DNA of 36,164 nt from an uncultured Spirochaetales bacterium (GCA_902781545.1 CACZJR010000013.1:1-36164); one strand, 5' to 3'. Counted from the first letter of the stretch, positions 6,658 through 15,082 are shown. Program-made: numbers and translations. Notes: a model not told the origin generated them from the sequence alone.

Positions 6658-7846
6658 TTCCAGATATCGGAACTATGAGAAAGCAATCTCAGAAGATGAG
6701 AAGGTAAGAATCGTAAAGGAACTGTCAGAATCAGTCATGTCATGGAATGAAGCTGTTTCGAAGTATGGATTCCCGGAAAACACGTTACGGATGTGGAAAA
6801 GGAACTATAATGAGTACGGAGTCTGCTCCAGAAGGAGAGGCAGACCCCGGAAAGGAGGTTCCGATGGCGACGAAGAAAGACAGGCAATTGGAAAAAGAGA
6901 ACAGATTGCTGCAAGAAGAGATTACTATCTACAGGACGTACTTCCGCGTCTGCGCAGAGGACGAGCAGGATCCTCAAAAAAAAAGACTTTACGAGCGGTT
7001 GGCGAATGCAGAGGACTTGGAATCCCTCTCAGACGATGCCTTGAGGTCCTCGGACTGAGCTCCAGCACCTACCACTTCTGGAAGAGCCATGAGAATGAGG
7101 AAAACCATAAGGACAGGAAGCTCTCTGAGGCCATCAGATGCGTCCAGGAGCAGAATCATTGGGCCTACGGGTCCAAGAGAATGGCCAAATGGCTTGTAAA
7201 TGAAGGATTTGCGGAGAGACTGAACCACAAGCGCGTGGAACGGGTGATGGGAAAGTTCAACCTGCATGCGAAGATCCGCAGGAGACACCATCCGAAGAAC
7301 TATTACCTCACACTCAAGGAGAATCCCGTTGAACTGCCGGGCAATGTACTTGCGAGGGACTTCAGTGCGGAAGGCCCCATGCGGAAGCTGGTGACCGACA
7401 TCACCTATCTGCCGACCGATGAGGGCTGGGTCTACATGGCTGCGGTCATGGACCTCTGGAACCGTGAGATAGTCTCCTACAGAATCAGCCGGCACATGAG
7501 CCTTGAGCTGGTGAAGGATGTCGTCAGTCAGCTTGGACCATGCGAAGGGACGCTGATCCATTCAGACATGGGCTGGACCTACACCAATCCAAGTTACATC
7601 AAACACCTGAAGAATCTCGGGTTCAGGCAGAGCATGTCACGAAAGGGCAACTGTTGGGACAACGCATGCATGGAGAACTTCTTCGGACTGATGAAATCAG
7701 AGACAATCAGGCAGACAAAACAGCTTCTTACAGTTGACGGAATGGTCAGACTGATTGATGATTACATTCACTGGTACAACAACCAGCGGATTCAAAAAAA
7801 ACTAGGTTACCTTTCTCCTGTTGACTTCAGGAAATTGGCAACCTAG
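6608..7846 (+). CDS. IS3-family transposase (OrfA HTH and OrfB integrase in one open frame)
   Basis: A 412-codon frame holds two genuine parts. Residues about 30-85 are the OrfA helix-turn-helix (DEKVRIVKELSESVMSWNEA ... RGRPRKGG). Residues about 125-412 are the OrfB rve integrase. DDE residues are present: D in KLVTDITYLPT, D in LIHSDMGWTY and E in DNACMENFFGLMKSE. The C-terminus YLSPVDFRKLAT is family-typical. Between them (about residues 86-125) this frame gives nonsense-like Arg-rich sequence, because the real coiled-coil linker is in another frame (6864-7058). Functional transposase therefore probably needs the coiled-coil ORF and a -1 shift at the A9 tract (6976-6984). Confidence 0.8.
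   Translation: MLRILHQFDSGDFSWLDSRYRNYEKAISEDEKVRIVKELSESVMSWNEAVSKYGFPENTLRMWKRNYNEYGVCSRRRGRPRKGGSDGDEERQAIGKREQIAARRDYYLQDVLPRLRRGRAGSSKKKTLRAVGECRGLGIPLRRCLEVLGLSSSTYHFWKSHENEENHKDRKLSEAIRCVQEQNHWAYGSKRMAKWLVNEGFAERLNHKRVERVMGKFNLHAKIRRRHHPKNYYLTLKENPVELPGNVLARDFSAEGPMRKLVTDITYLPTDEGWVYMAAVMDLWNREIVSYRISRHMSLELVKDVVSQLGPCEGTLIHSDMGWTYTNPSYIKHLKNLGFRQSMSRKGNCWDNACMENFFGLMKSETIRQTKQLLTVDGMVRLIDDYIHWYNNQRIQKKLGYLSPVDFRKLAT
6864..7058 (+). CDS. IS3 coiled-coil linker ORF, frameshift partner of OrfB
   Basis: ATG at 6864 follows a near-perfect Shine-Dalgarno (AAAGGAGG, 6851-6858) by 5 nt. It encodes MATKKDRQLEKENRLLQEEI, the leucine-zipper segment that normally links OrfA to the OrfB integrase. 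The frame crosses nine A residues (6976-6984); on A AAA AAA a -1 slip leads straight into KTLRAVGECRGLGIPLRRCL of OrfB. Without the slip it ends at 7058 after 64 aa. Programmed -1 frameshifting at A-rich heptamers is the established rule for IS3 elements. The separate start codon for this segment is unusual. Confidence 0.6.
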   Translation: MATKKDRQLEKENRLLQEEITIYRTYFRVCAEDEQDPQKKRLYERLANAEDLESLSDDALRSSD

Positions 7847-7898
7847 TCTTCAGAAACTGCTCCAATGAATTGGGGTCAATTCATTTTTTACGCACCTG

Positions 7899-7930
7899 TT
7901 GTCTTAAAATGCTCGCGGCATTATTATAAT
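7899..7930 (+). promoter_or_regulatory. Promoter of the VTT-PlsC fusion gene
   Basis: TATAAT (7925-7930) lies 4 nt before the ATG at 7935. A TTGTCT box (7899-7904) is upstream with a long 20-bp spacer. No Shine-Dalgarno is present. The IS3 right end stops about 15 bp before the -35 and may have replaced upstream control sequence. Confidence 0.5.
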
Positions 7931-7934
7931 CGGG

Positions 7935-9806
7935 ATGGACAACGCCACCGAACTGAAGCCTCAGGGCACCAGACAATTCGGTCCCGTTGCCGTGGCATTG
8001 ATCGTGCTTGCGGTTGTGGGCCTCTTCTCATTCTTTCTGATCGACATCATGATCCCGTTCATACGTCTGCAGTCGGCCAAGGATGTGGAGGGAGCCGCCC
8101 AGCTTCTCAGAGACCGCGGATGGAAGGGCTTTCTGGCAGTCTCGCTCGTCGAGGCGCTCCAGATGCTTGTCGTCTTCATCCCGGCCGAGTTCATACAGAT
8201 CTCAAGCGGCCTGAGCTATCCTTTCTACATGGCGCTGATCCTCTGTGATTTCGGAGTCTGCCTCGGGGCCACAATCATATTCGTACTCGTCAGGGTCTTC
8301 CATGTCATCAGCGGGGCAGCCGAGCGAAACCGCAAGAAGATAGACCGCATCTCCGCTAACATGCATGACAGGAACACGGTGTTCCTGATTTACCTGCTGT
8401 TCTTCATGCCCCTTGTCCCGTTCGGTGCGATCTGCTACTACGGAAGCGGCACCAAGCTTCCTTACAGGAAATACATACTGACGGTCGCGACCGGTGTTGT
8501 CCCGTCAATCATCACAAGCAACCTCATGGGAGCCGCAGGACGTGCGTTCATGTCAAACTCCCTGCCAATCTGGCTCCTGGTGCTGATCATAGTTTTCCTT
8601 GCCGCCCTGCTCTTCCTCCTGATCTGGTTCTTCATCAAGAAGTACTTCCTCAAGGGAACCAGCGGCACCCCTGACTCCCCTGCCCAGAGCCTCATGCTCT
8701 TCATAATGCGTCTGATTCACGGAAGACGCCAGAAGGTCAACGTCCATGACAGCCTGATGGAAAACGTGGAGGCTCCATACATCATGCTCGTCAATCACGA
8801 GTCATTCTTCGACTTCCTCTATGTGAGCCAGATAGCGCACCACAAGAACCCTGCGTTCGTGATGAACGCCTATTACTTCAACTACGGCATAATGCGGAAG
8901 CTGGGCCCTGAGGGCGGCATGATCCCCAAGAAGCTTTTCACCGCGGACATGCCGTTTGTCATCAGGACAGCAAGGACCATCGTGAAAGGCTACCCTGTGG
9001 TGATCTTCCCTGAGGGCCGCCTCTCCCCGGACGGAAGGACCAACTTCCTTGTCCCCGGTGCTGCCTTCTACCAGAGGCTCAACGTTGACATAGTCCTTGT
9101 GAAGATCACAGGCGCTTATTTTGCCAACCCCAAGTGGAGAAAGAAGCGCTTTATCTCCGACATAGATGTCACCGTCGAGAAGGTCATAAGGAGTGATGAC
9201 GCCGCGGCCATGGACGCAAAGGAGCTTGAGGACCTCATCGAAAGGACCCTGTACAACAACGCCTCGGAGAACCAGAGGACACTGTTCCCGCAGAGGAACA
9301 AGGCCCTGGGACTTGAGAACATCCTCTACAGATGCGCCGACTGCGGTAGCCTGTATACCACAAAAGGAATCGGAAATGACATTGTCTGCTCAAAATGCGG
9401 CAACCGTCACACTCTGAATGACCACTATCTCTTTGATGACTCCATCGGCTCAATTCCCGGTTATTACGACAGGATCAAGAATCTGGAGAGAGCACAGTTG
9501 GACACCCTTGAGCTTAAGGCCAAGGTCCGCACAAGGATCTTCGACGGCAAGACCAAGCCGAGAAATGAATCAGGCGAGTGCCTCATGACAAAGGACATCT
9601 TCAGGTATGTCTCATCTTCTGTTGATTTCACAATCAAGCGAGGCGACCTTCAGGCAATACCATTCTCCTGCGGCGAGGAGTTCGAGCTTTATTACAACAA
9701 CGAGCTCTATTATTTCTACCCGGAGGAGAATCCCCAGCAGTGCGCACGCTGGGCCCTGATCTCCGACATGCTCAGCCCTTTGGAATCTCACTCAATTTCT
9801 GATTGA
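7935..9806 (+). CDS. DedA/VTT membrane domain fused to PlsC acyltransferase and a zinc ribbon
   Basis: The 623-aa protein has three parts. Residues about 15-240 are a multi-helix SNARE-associated/VTT (DedA, TVP38) domain; that family includes lipid scramblases and undecaprenyl-phosphate or phosphatidylethanolamine flippases. Residues about 265-440 are a PlsC-type glycerolipid acyltransferase with the NHxxxxD motif (N287, H288, D293) and FPEGR at 358-362. Residues about 464-495 are a zinc ribbon (C467, C470, C485, C488), followed by an uncharacterised tail. The enzyme may acylate a phospholipid or lysophospholipid and move it across the inner membrane. Its last codons differ from the ancestral end: ISDMLSPLT-stop is still readable at 10916-10945, beyond the RhuM insertion. 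Confidence 0.85.
   Translation: MDNATELKPQGTRQFGPVAVALIVLAVVGLFSFFLIDIMIPFIRLQSAKDVEGAAQLLRDRGWKGFLAVSLVEALQMLVVFIPAEFIQISSGLSYPFYMALILCDFGVCLGATIIFVLVRVFHVISGAAERNRKKIDRISANMHDRNTVFLIYLLFFMPLVPFGAICYYGSGTKLPYRKYILTVATGVVPSIITSNLMGAAGRAFMSNSLPIWLLVLIIVFLAALLFLLIWFFIKKYFLKGTSGTPDSPAQSLMLFIMRLIHGRRQKVNVHDSLMENVEAPYIMLVNHESFFDFLYVSQIAHHKNPAFVMNAYYFNYGIMRKLGPEGGMIPKKLFTADMPFVIRTARTIVKGYPVVIFPEGRLSPDGRTNFLVPGAAFYQRLNVDIVLVKITGAYFANPKWRKKRFISDIDVTVEKVIRSDDAAAMDAKELEDLIERTLYNNASENQRTLFPQRNKALGLENILYRCADCGSLYTTKGIGNDIVCSKCGNRHTLNDHYLFDDSIGSIPGYYDRIKNLERAQLDTLELKAKVRTRIFDGKTKPRNESGECLMTKDIFRYVSSSVDFTIKRGDLQAIPFSCGEEFELYYNNELYYFYPEENPQQCARWALISDMLSPLESHSISD
9762..9778. repeat. Left 17-bp direct repeat of the RhuM insertion
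   Basis: TCCGACATGCTCAGCCC lies within the last codons (SDMLSP) of the VTT-PlsC gene. It is identical to 10919-10935 on the other side of the RhuM gene. Confidence 0.85.
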
Positions 9807-10828
9807 AGGTTCAGGAGAAAGCGGTCAAAATCGCTTTGGAACAGCCGGTCCTGGACAATCCTGTATTTCTCATACTCTGTCTCCGCATGGAGCTTTGCCT
9901 GCTCGGCACTGATCTTCCCGGGACCGGTGAGAATCTCGTTTCCGTTGAACTCAAGGAATCCGTCAAGCCGTTTTGCCCAGTCCTCCATGCTCATGGGAAT
10001 CTTCCTCTCAGCCTGCAGCTCGGCATAATCAAGATACATGGAGACAAGACGCTCCATGAACGACAGCTCTTCCTGAGACAGATAATTCTTGGCGACAGTC
10101 ACATCCGCCTTAAGGATTTTCCCGTCCGGTGAGTTCTCCCATGTAGTCAGACCCATGTGCTCCTTCCCGGCATCCGCACGGTCAAAGATGAGCTCTGCGG
10201 CGGTATGACGGTGGACAGCATAGTGCATCTTGTTCTGCACGGTCTGGAAGAATATCTGGGTTGTCATGGAATCTTTGTCATAGTCGAATGCTGTAGAGTA
10301 CAGATCTGTTACTTTCTGATAGAACTTACGCTCCGACATTCGGATCTCCCGAATCTGCTGGAGCTGACGCTCGAAATACTCATCAGTGAACATATGCCCC
10401 TTTATGAGTCTTTCCTTGTCCATGACCCACCCCTGAATGGTATAGTCCTTGATAATCTGACCGGCCCATTTTCGGAACTGAACCGCACGCGGATTATTGA
10501 TTTTAAAGCCTACAGCAATAATTGCCTGAAGGTTGTAGTGGTCCACAGCACGGCTTTTATTTATTCTACCCTCTTTTTGAACTATTAAGTATTTCTTAAT
10601 AGTTGCATCCGGATTCAGTTCGCCATCAGAATAAATCCTTTTAATATGCTGATTTATTGCAGGCACGGAGACATCATATAGCTCCGCCATCATCTTCTGT
10701 GTCAGCCAGATGTTCTCATCCTCATACCTGATCTCGAATCTCTCTGAGGAACCGCCTTCTGCCGCAATGAATGTAAGGTATTCTGCAGCAGATGAATGGA
10801 TAGTGATTTCATTTTTCTTTTTCTGCAT
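9788..10828 (-). CDS. RhuM-family protein
   Basis: The 346-aa protein matches the RhuM family (named from a Salmonella SPI-3 protein) in length and motifs. It has the DNA-binding-like N-terminus IWLTQKMMAELYDVSVPAIN, then VDHYNLQAIIAVGFKINNPR and FRKWAGQIIKDYTIQGWVMD, and the central YFERQLQQIREIRMSERKFY. The biochemical role is not established; relatives are common cargo in restriction-modification and defence loci. GGAG 10 nt upstream of the ATG can serve as ribosome-binding site. The gene is convergent with VTT-PlsC and overlaps its new 3' end by 19 bp. It is an accessory gene, bracketed by direct repeats. Confidence 0.85.
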   Translation of the reverse strand: MQKKKNEITIHSSAAEYLTFIAAEGGSSERFEIRYEDENIWLTQKMMAELYDVSVPAINQHIKRIYSDGELNPDATIKKYLIVQKEGRINKSRAVDHYNLQAIIAVGFKINNPRAVQFRKWAGQIIKDYTIQGWVMDKERLIKGHMFTDEYFERQLQQIREIRMSERKFYQKVTDLYSTAFDYDKDSMTTQIFFQTVQNKMHYAVHRHTAAELIFDRADAGKEHMGLTTWENSPDGKILKADVTVAKNYLSQEELSFMERLVSMYLDYAELQAERKIPMSMEDWAKRLDGFLEFNGNEILTGPGKISAEQAKLHAETEYEKYRIVQDRLFQSDFDRFLLNLQSEIE

Positions 10829-10918
10829 CCTGACACAACTCCAGCAAATCGATTTTCATCTATAGTTTATCATATGTCAATGAGTATTACTATATAATTG
10901 TTAAGCATTTATCTTATA

Positions 10919-10935
10919 TCCGACATGCTCAGCCC
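10919..10935. repeat. Right 17-bp direct repeat of the RhuM insertion
   Basis: This is the second copy of TCCGACATGCTCAGCCC. In the VTT-PlsC reading frame it continues CTT ACA TAA, which gives the presumed original C-terminus SPLT-stop. Confidence 0.85.
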
Positions 10936-10949
10936 GCTTACATAAAGTA

Positions 10950-10978
10950 TTCCTAATACAAGGCATATATGTTATTCT
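10950..10978 (+). promoter_or_regulatory. Promoter of the HD-GYP gene, predicted leaderless
   Basis: TATTCT (10973-10978) precedes the ATG at 10985 by 6 nt. A weak TTCCTA -35 (10950-10955) lies 17 bp upstream. There is no Shine-Dalgarno. Confidence 0.5.
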
Positions 10979-10984
10979 TTCGCC

Positions 10985-12235
10985 ATGTCAAAGAAACGCG
11001 AGAACCTATGGAAAGAGCTCGGCAGGCCCATCTATGTCGGTGACAGGCTTCAGGCCAATCTCACAGGAATAACAGCTGTCAGCATCGTCAGCATGGTGCT
11101 GGGCATAGTCATGCTTGCAATAAACATCTCGCAGCACAGAAGCCCGCTGATCCTCGCGTCATCGGCCCTGTTCGTGGTCGCTGGCACCACATCCGCCATA
11201 GCGTCCTTCTTCTACAGGGCACGCAGGGTCTCAGAGTTCTGCGCCATCTTCACATGCATCGTGACATTCACATTCTACGCCGTCAGCGGCTCCATGAACG
11301 GCTTCTCCGTCATATGGGCCCTGGTCATGCCAATAGGAGTGAGCTACTTCCTCAGCGTCAGGGCGGGCATATTCACATCGCTGTATTATGAGACCCTCTG
11401 CATCGTGCTGTTCTACACCCCGCTGAGGGAGAAGATGTCGGCTTACTACTCGGACATCATCATGACCCGCTACCCGATCGTGTTCCTGACTGTGTCATCG
11501 GTCACAATCGTGGCCATGATCAACTACCACAGGATGGCGTTGAGGGAGATCGAGCTCACAGATCACCTGAACGCCGAGGTCCAGAGGCAGGCGGCAATCG
11601 CCATCGAACGTGCGGACAAGCTGGAGCTGATGAACGAGGAAGTTGTGAACATGCTGGCAATGGCGATCGATGCCAAGGACCGCTACACCAACGGTCACTC
11701 CATACGCGTCGCGTCCTACTCGGAGGCCCTTGCCAGGCAGATCGGCATGCCCGCTGATGAGGTCAAGGTCCTCAGACGCGAGGCCATGCTGCACGACATA
11801 GGCAAGATCGGAATCCCCGATGCGGTCCTGAACAATCCCGGAGACCTCACAGCAGAGGAGTTCAAGATCCTCGAGTCCCACACCACAATCGGTGCCAGGA
11901 TCCTCGAGAAGGCCAGCGGGATGGAGGGAGCCCGCGATGTGGCGGAGTTCCACCATGAGCGTTATGACGGCAAGGGTTACCCCAAAGGCCTCAAAGGCAC
12001 CGAGATCCCCTTCCATGCACGCATCGTCAGCATAGCCGATGCCTACGATGCCATGAACTCAGACCGCATCTACCGCAAGAGCCTCATGCCTGATGCCATC
12101 AGGAGCGAGCTTGCCAAGGGAAGAGGCACACAGTTCGATCCCGAGCTTCTCAATGCCTTCCTGAAGCTGTTCAACAGGGGAATTCTGGACGACATGCAGA
12201 CAATCGGCTATCACATGCTGTTCAATCAGGAATAA
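10985..12235 (+). CDS. Membrane HD-GYP cyclic-di-GMP phosphodiesterase
   Basis: The 416-aa protein has about six membrane helices (residues 25-185), a short coiled coil (about 190-220) and an HD-GYP domain (about 222-410). The catalytic HD pair is at 270-271 (LHDIGKIGIPD). The signature HHERYDGKGYPKGL at 323-336 is complete, so c-di-GMP hydrolysis is expected. The membrane part probably senses an envelope or extracellular signal. The diguanylate cyclase at 21397-22467 could supply the opposing activity. The original neighbour upstream was the VTT-PlsC gene, before the RhuM insertion. Confidence 0.92.
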   Translation: MSKKRENLWKELGRPIYVGDRLQANLTGITAVSIVSMVLGIVMLAINISQHRSPLILASSALFVVAGTTSAIASFFYRARRVSEFCAIFTCIVTFTFYAVSGSMNGFSVIWALVMPIGVSYFLSVRAGIFTSLYYETLCIVLFYTPLREKMSAYYSDIIMTRYPIVFLTVSSVTIVAMINYHRMALREIELTDHLNAEVQRQAAIAIERADKLELMNEEVVNMLAMAIDAKDRYTNGHSIRVASYSEALARQIGMPADEVKVLRREAMLHDIGKIGIPDAVLNNPGDLTAEEFKILESHTTIGARILEKASGMEGARDVAEFHHERYDGKGYPKGLKGTEIPFHARIVSIADAYDAMNSDRIYRKSLMPDAIRSELAKGRGTQFDPELLNAFLKLFNRGILDDMQTIGYHMLFNQE

Positions 12236-12240
12236 AAAGA

Positions 12241-12280
12241 ATGGGCCGCCGCGATCAATGCGACAGCCCATTATTCTCTT
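12241..12280. terminator. Weak hairpin between convergent genes
   Basis: ATGGGC (12241-12246) pairs with GCCCAT (12266-12271), followed on the plus strand by TATTCTCTT. The gap separates the ends of the HD-GYP gene and the permease gene. The stem is short and the T-run interrupted, so a terminator is only a guess. The 3' arm overlaps the GGGCTGTCGCAT 12-mer also found at 6443. Confidence 0.3.
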
Positions 12281-12299
12281 AACGATTCAGCCTAAAGAC

Positions 12300-13958
12300 T
12301 TACATCATGATCTCTCCGTCCTTTGAAACCCTGTTGAACAGGATCAGCGAGATTATGGTGAACACGGAGACAACCGTCGCAAGGGCACATGCCCTTCCGT
12401 CTGTGGCGTTCGCAACAGCCTTGTAGACGGCGATGTTCAGCGTCTGAGTCCTGAACGAGTACAGAAGCATTGATGAGGAGAGCTCGGTGATCAGCGTGAC
12501 CCAGCTCATGATGGCACCGGCGAAGATTCCGTTGAACATCATCGGGATGGTGATCTGCACCAGGGTCTTGAGCTTGCTTGCGCCCAGTGATTCGGCTGCC
12601 TCGTCAATTGAGAGCGGTATCTGAGACAGGATGGCCACAGATGACCTGATGGTGTACGGGATTCTCCTGACGCACATGGCTATGACCATTATCGCAGCAG
12701 TTCCCACCAGAGGCAGGTACCGGTTGTTGAAGGCCAGGATCATCGAGATACCGACAACGGCACCGGGAATGACGTACGGGACCATTGAGAGGGTATCGAT
12801 TGTGGCATTCAGGACGTTCCTGCGCCTGACTGTCAGGTAGGAGATCAGGATCGCTATGACAATGATCAGAATCAGGGCCATTCCGCAGATGCGGATTGTG
12901 TTCCAGATGGTGTTGCCCATCCTGTTGAACACATGCTGGTAGCTCTGGAGCGAGAAGCCAGGCTGGAAGACCTCTCCGCTTGGGTTTGTCTTGCGGAACG
13001 AGAGGTAGACCAGATAGAGCTGCGGGGCAAGGGCAACGGTGACAAGACCGTAGCCGAACAGGTGGATGAAGAAGCTTCCCAGCGGCTTTGCCTTCTTGCG
13101 GACCACGTGGCTCATGGCGCTCATGGAGAAGCTGTTCTTCTTGGTGAGGTATCTCTGCACAAGGAAGAATGTCAGCGTGATCAGGATCGCGATGACCGAG
13201 ATGGCAGCGGCGAAGTTGTGGTTGGTTCCGACCTCACCGACATACTCGTTGTAGATGATGACAGGGAATGTGGTGTAGCCCTCTCCTATCATCAGCGGTG
13301 TTCCGAAGTCCGCTATTGCCCTCATGAAGACCATCAGGGTCGCTGCCAGGATAGACGGCATGCAGAGTGGGATGACAACCTTGAAGAAGCGCTTGACTCC
13401 GCTGACACCCATGTTGGCAGACGCCTCAAGCAGCGACTTGTCCACATTCTTCATTGCACCTGAGACATACATGAACACAAGAGGGAACAGCTTCAGCGAC
13501 AGGACCAGGAGTATTCCGTTGAAGCCGTATATGCTCGGGATGGTGACCCCGAACGCCGACTTTATGAACTTGGTGATCACTCCTGCCCTTCCCAGAAGGT
13601 TGACCCATGCATAGGCTCCGATGAACGGCGCGGACATGGACGAGAGGATTATCAGCATCTGGAGGAACTTGCGCCCCCTGATCTCATACATGTTGTAGAG
13701 GTATGCCAGAGGCACTCCTAGCACAAGCGATATTGCGCATGTGCACAGCGCCACCTTGAAGCTGTTGGTCAGCGTCCTGAAGTAATACGGCTGGCTGAAG
13801 AACTTCACGAAATGCTTGAAGGTGAGCTTTCCGGTCTTGTCATCCAGGACTGACTGGCTGACTATCTTCAGCAACGGATAGACCATGAAAAGCAGGTACA
13901 GCAGGAGCATTACGATGCTGGCTATGACCCAGAAATCAAATTTAGCTTTCTTCTTCAT
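12300..13958 (-). CDS. ABC transporter permease, fused two-domain Fbp/Afu type
   Basis: The 552-aa integral membrane protein contains two BPD_transp_1 halves with about 12 helices in total. Each half carries an EAA-type loop: LLEASANMGVSGVKRFFKVVIPLCMPS in the first and IDEAAESLGASKLKTLVQITIPM in the second. This fused arrangement is typical of ferric-iron, thiamine and hexose-phosphate (FbpB/ThiP/AfuB) permeases. GAGG lies 5 nt upstream of the ATG, 7 nt after the ATPase stop, so the gene is translated as the last gene of the five-gene operon. Confidence 0.9.
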   Translation of the reverse strand: MKKKAKFDFWVIASIVMLLLYLLFMVYPLLKIVSQSVLDDKTGKLTFKHFVKFFSQPYYFRTLTNSFKVALCTCAISLVLGVPLAYLYNMYEIRGRKFLQMLIILSSMSAPFIGAYAWVNLLGRAGVITKFIKSAFGVTIPSIYGFNGILLVLSLKLFPLVFMYVSGAMKNVDKSLLEASANMGVSGVKRFFKVVIPLCMPSILAATLMVFMRAIADFGTPLMIGEGYTTFPVIIYNEYVGEVGTNHNFAAAISVIAILITLTFFLVQRYLTKKNSFSMSAMSHVVRKKAKPLGSFFIHLFGYGLVTVALAPQLYLVYLSFRKTNPSGEVFQPGFSLQSYQHVFNRMGNTIWNTIRICGMALILIIVIAILISYLTVRRRNVLNATIDTLSMVPYVIPGAVVGISMILAFNNRYLPLVGTAAIMVIAMCVRRIPYTIRSSVAILSQIPLSIDEAAESLGASKLKTLVQITIPMMFNGIFAGAIMSWVTLITELSSSMLLYSFRTQTLNIAVYKAVANATDGRACALATVVSVFTIISLILFNRVSKDGEIMM

Positions 13959-13965
13959 CTGAGCC

Positions 13966-15054
13966 TCACTTGACCAATGACTTCTCGCCGTCTTCAGTGA
14001 ACACGTTGATCTTCTCGGCCTTGACCGTCATTGTGACCTCGGTCCCGTTCTCTATGATGTCATCTATCAGGGACTCCTGTATGATCTCTGCCCTGCTTCC
14101 GTCCGGGAACTCAATCACATAGTGTGTGTTCAGGCCGAGGAAGGTGCTGTACAGGACCTTTCCGACCAGGCTTCCGCCTTCTGCGCTTGTGTTGATCACA
14201 AGCTCCTCAGGCCTGACGGAGACAACTACCTTCTGGCCGTCCTTGACGTCGGTGAGGTTGGCCATCTTCACGGTGTAGCCGTTCTTGAAGACAATGGCCT
14301 TCTCCTTGCCGCTGACCTTCACTGTGGCATCCATCAGGTTCGTGCGTCCGATGAAGGTCGCGACGAACTGGTTGGCCGGCCTCTGGTAAAGGGTTTTGGG
14401 GGTTCCGATCTGCTGGATCACACCGAGATTCATGACGGCGATCCTGTCGGAGACCGCCATGGCCTCCTCCTGGTCGTGTGTGACGTAGACCGTAGTGATC
14501 CCGAGCCTGTTCTGGATCTCCTTGATTACAGATCTCATCTCGACCCTGAGCTTGGCGTCAAGGTTTGACAGGGGCTCGTCCATAAGAAGGACCTCAGGCT
14601 CAATGGCCAGGGCCCTGGCAAGGGCCACTCTCTGCTGCTGGCCGCCTGAGAGCTTCTCAGGAAGACGGTCGGCATACTCGGAGATCTTCATCAGTGCCAT
14701 GAACTCCTCTGTCTTGGCTTTTATGACATCTTTCGGAAGCTTCTTGTTCTTGAGTCCGAAAGCAACATTCTTTCTTACTGTCAGATGCGGGAAGATGGCA
14801 TAGTTCTGGAAGACCATTCCTATGTTCCTCTTCGCCGGATCCAGGTCATTGATCAGACGGTCGCCGAAGTAGAAGCTTCCGCCCTCTATTGAGTTGAAAC
14901 CCGCTATCATCCTGAGCAGAGTCGTCTTGCCGCAGCCCGAGGGTCCGAGAAGGGTGAAGAACTCTCCTGGCTGGATCTCCAGGGACAAACCGGGGATGGC
15001 GGTGAAATCGCCATACTTCTTTACTGCATCAGTTATTGTGATCTTGACATCCAT
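13966..15054 (-). CDS. ABC transporter ATPase, FbpC/AfuC type
   Basis: The true start is ATG at 15054 (MDVKITITDAVKKYGDFTAI), with GGAG 8 nt upstream. The longer open frame to 15363 overlaps the binding-protein gene and is artefactual. The 362-aa protein has Walker A (GPSGCGKTT), Q-loop (VFQNYAIFPHLTV), signature (LSGGQQQRVALARALA), Walker B (VLLMDEPLSNLD) and H-loop (YVTHDQEEA). A C-terminal TOBE-like region (about 250-360) follows. It energises uptake through the neighbouring permease and binding protein. Confidence 0.92.
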   Translation of the reverse strand: MDVKITITDAVKKYGDFTAIPGLSLEIQPGEFFTLLGPSGCGKTTLLRMIAGFNSIEGGSFYFGDRLINDLDPAKRNIGMVFQNYAIFPHLTVRKNVAFGLKNKKLPKDVIKAKTEEFMALMKISEYADRLPEKLSGGQQQRVALARALAIEPEVLLMDEPLSNLDAKLRVEMRSVIKEIQNRLGITTVYVTHDQEEAMAVSDRIAVMNLGVIQQIGTPKTLYQRPANQFVATFIGRTNLMDATVKVSGKEKAIVFKNGYTVKMANLTDVKDGQKVVVSVRPEELVINTSAEGGSLVGKVLYSTFLGLNTHYVIEFPDGSRAEIIQESLIDDIIENGTEVTMTVKAEKINVFTEDGEKSLVK

Positions 15055-15082
15055 TGTAGCAACTCCGCTGATAATTAATTGC

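Larger units (their letters stand above)
6458..7883 (+). mobile_element. IS3-family insertion sequence, about 1.4 kb
   Basis: The terminal repeats begin TGAATTGACCCC on the left (6458 and again 6487) and end GGGGTCAATTCA on the right (to 7883), with the 5'-TG...CA-3' ends of the IS3 family. Inside are a helix-turn-helix OrfA region, a coiled coil, a slippery A9 tract and a DDE integrase domain. No matching short target duplication is obvious in the flanks. The N-terminal part of OrfA appears broken, so this copy may be decayed or may depend on other copies. Confidence 0.82.
9779..10935 (-). mobile_element. Putative single-gene cassette carrying rhuM, flanked by 17-bp repeats
   Basis: The interval between the 17-bp repeats contains only the RhuM gene and about 90 bp of A+T-rich upstream DNA. 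Joining the two repeat copies rebuilds a continuous VTT-PlsC gene ending SPLT-stop, directly followed by the HD-GYP promoter. This is what an insertion into the 3' end of that gene would leave. The repeat-to-repeat period is 1157 bp. No recombinase gene and no inverted ends were seen. Confidence 0.6.
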
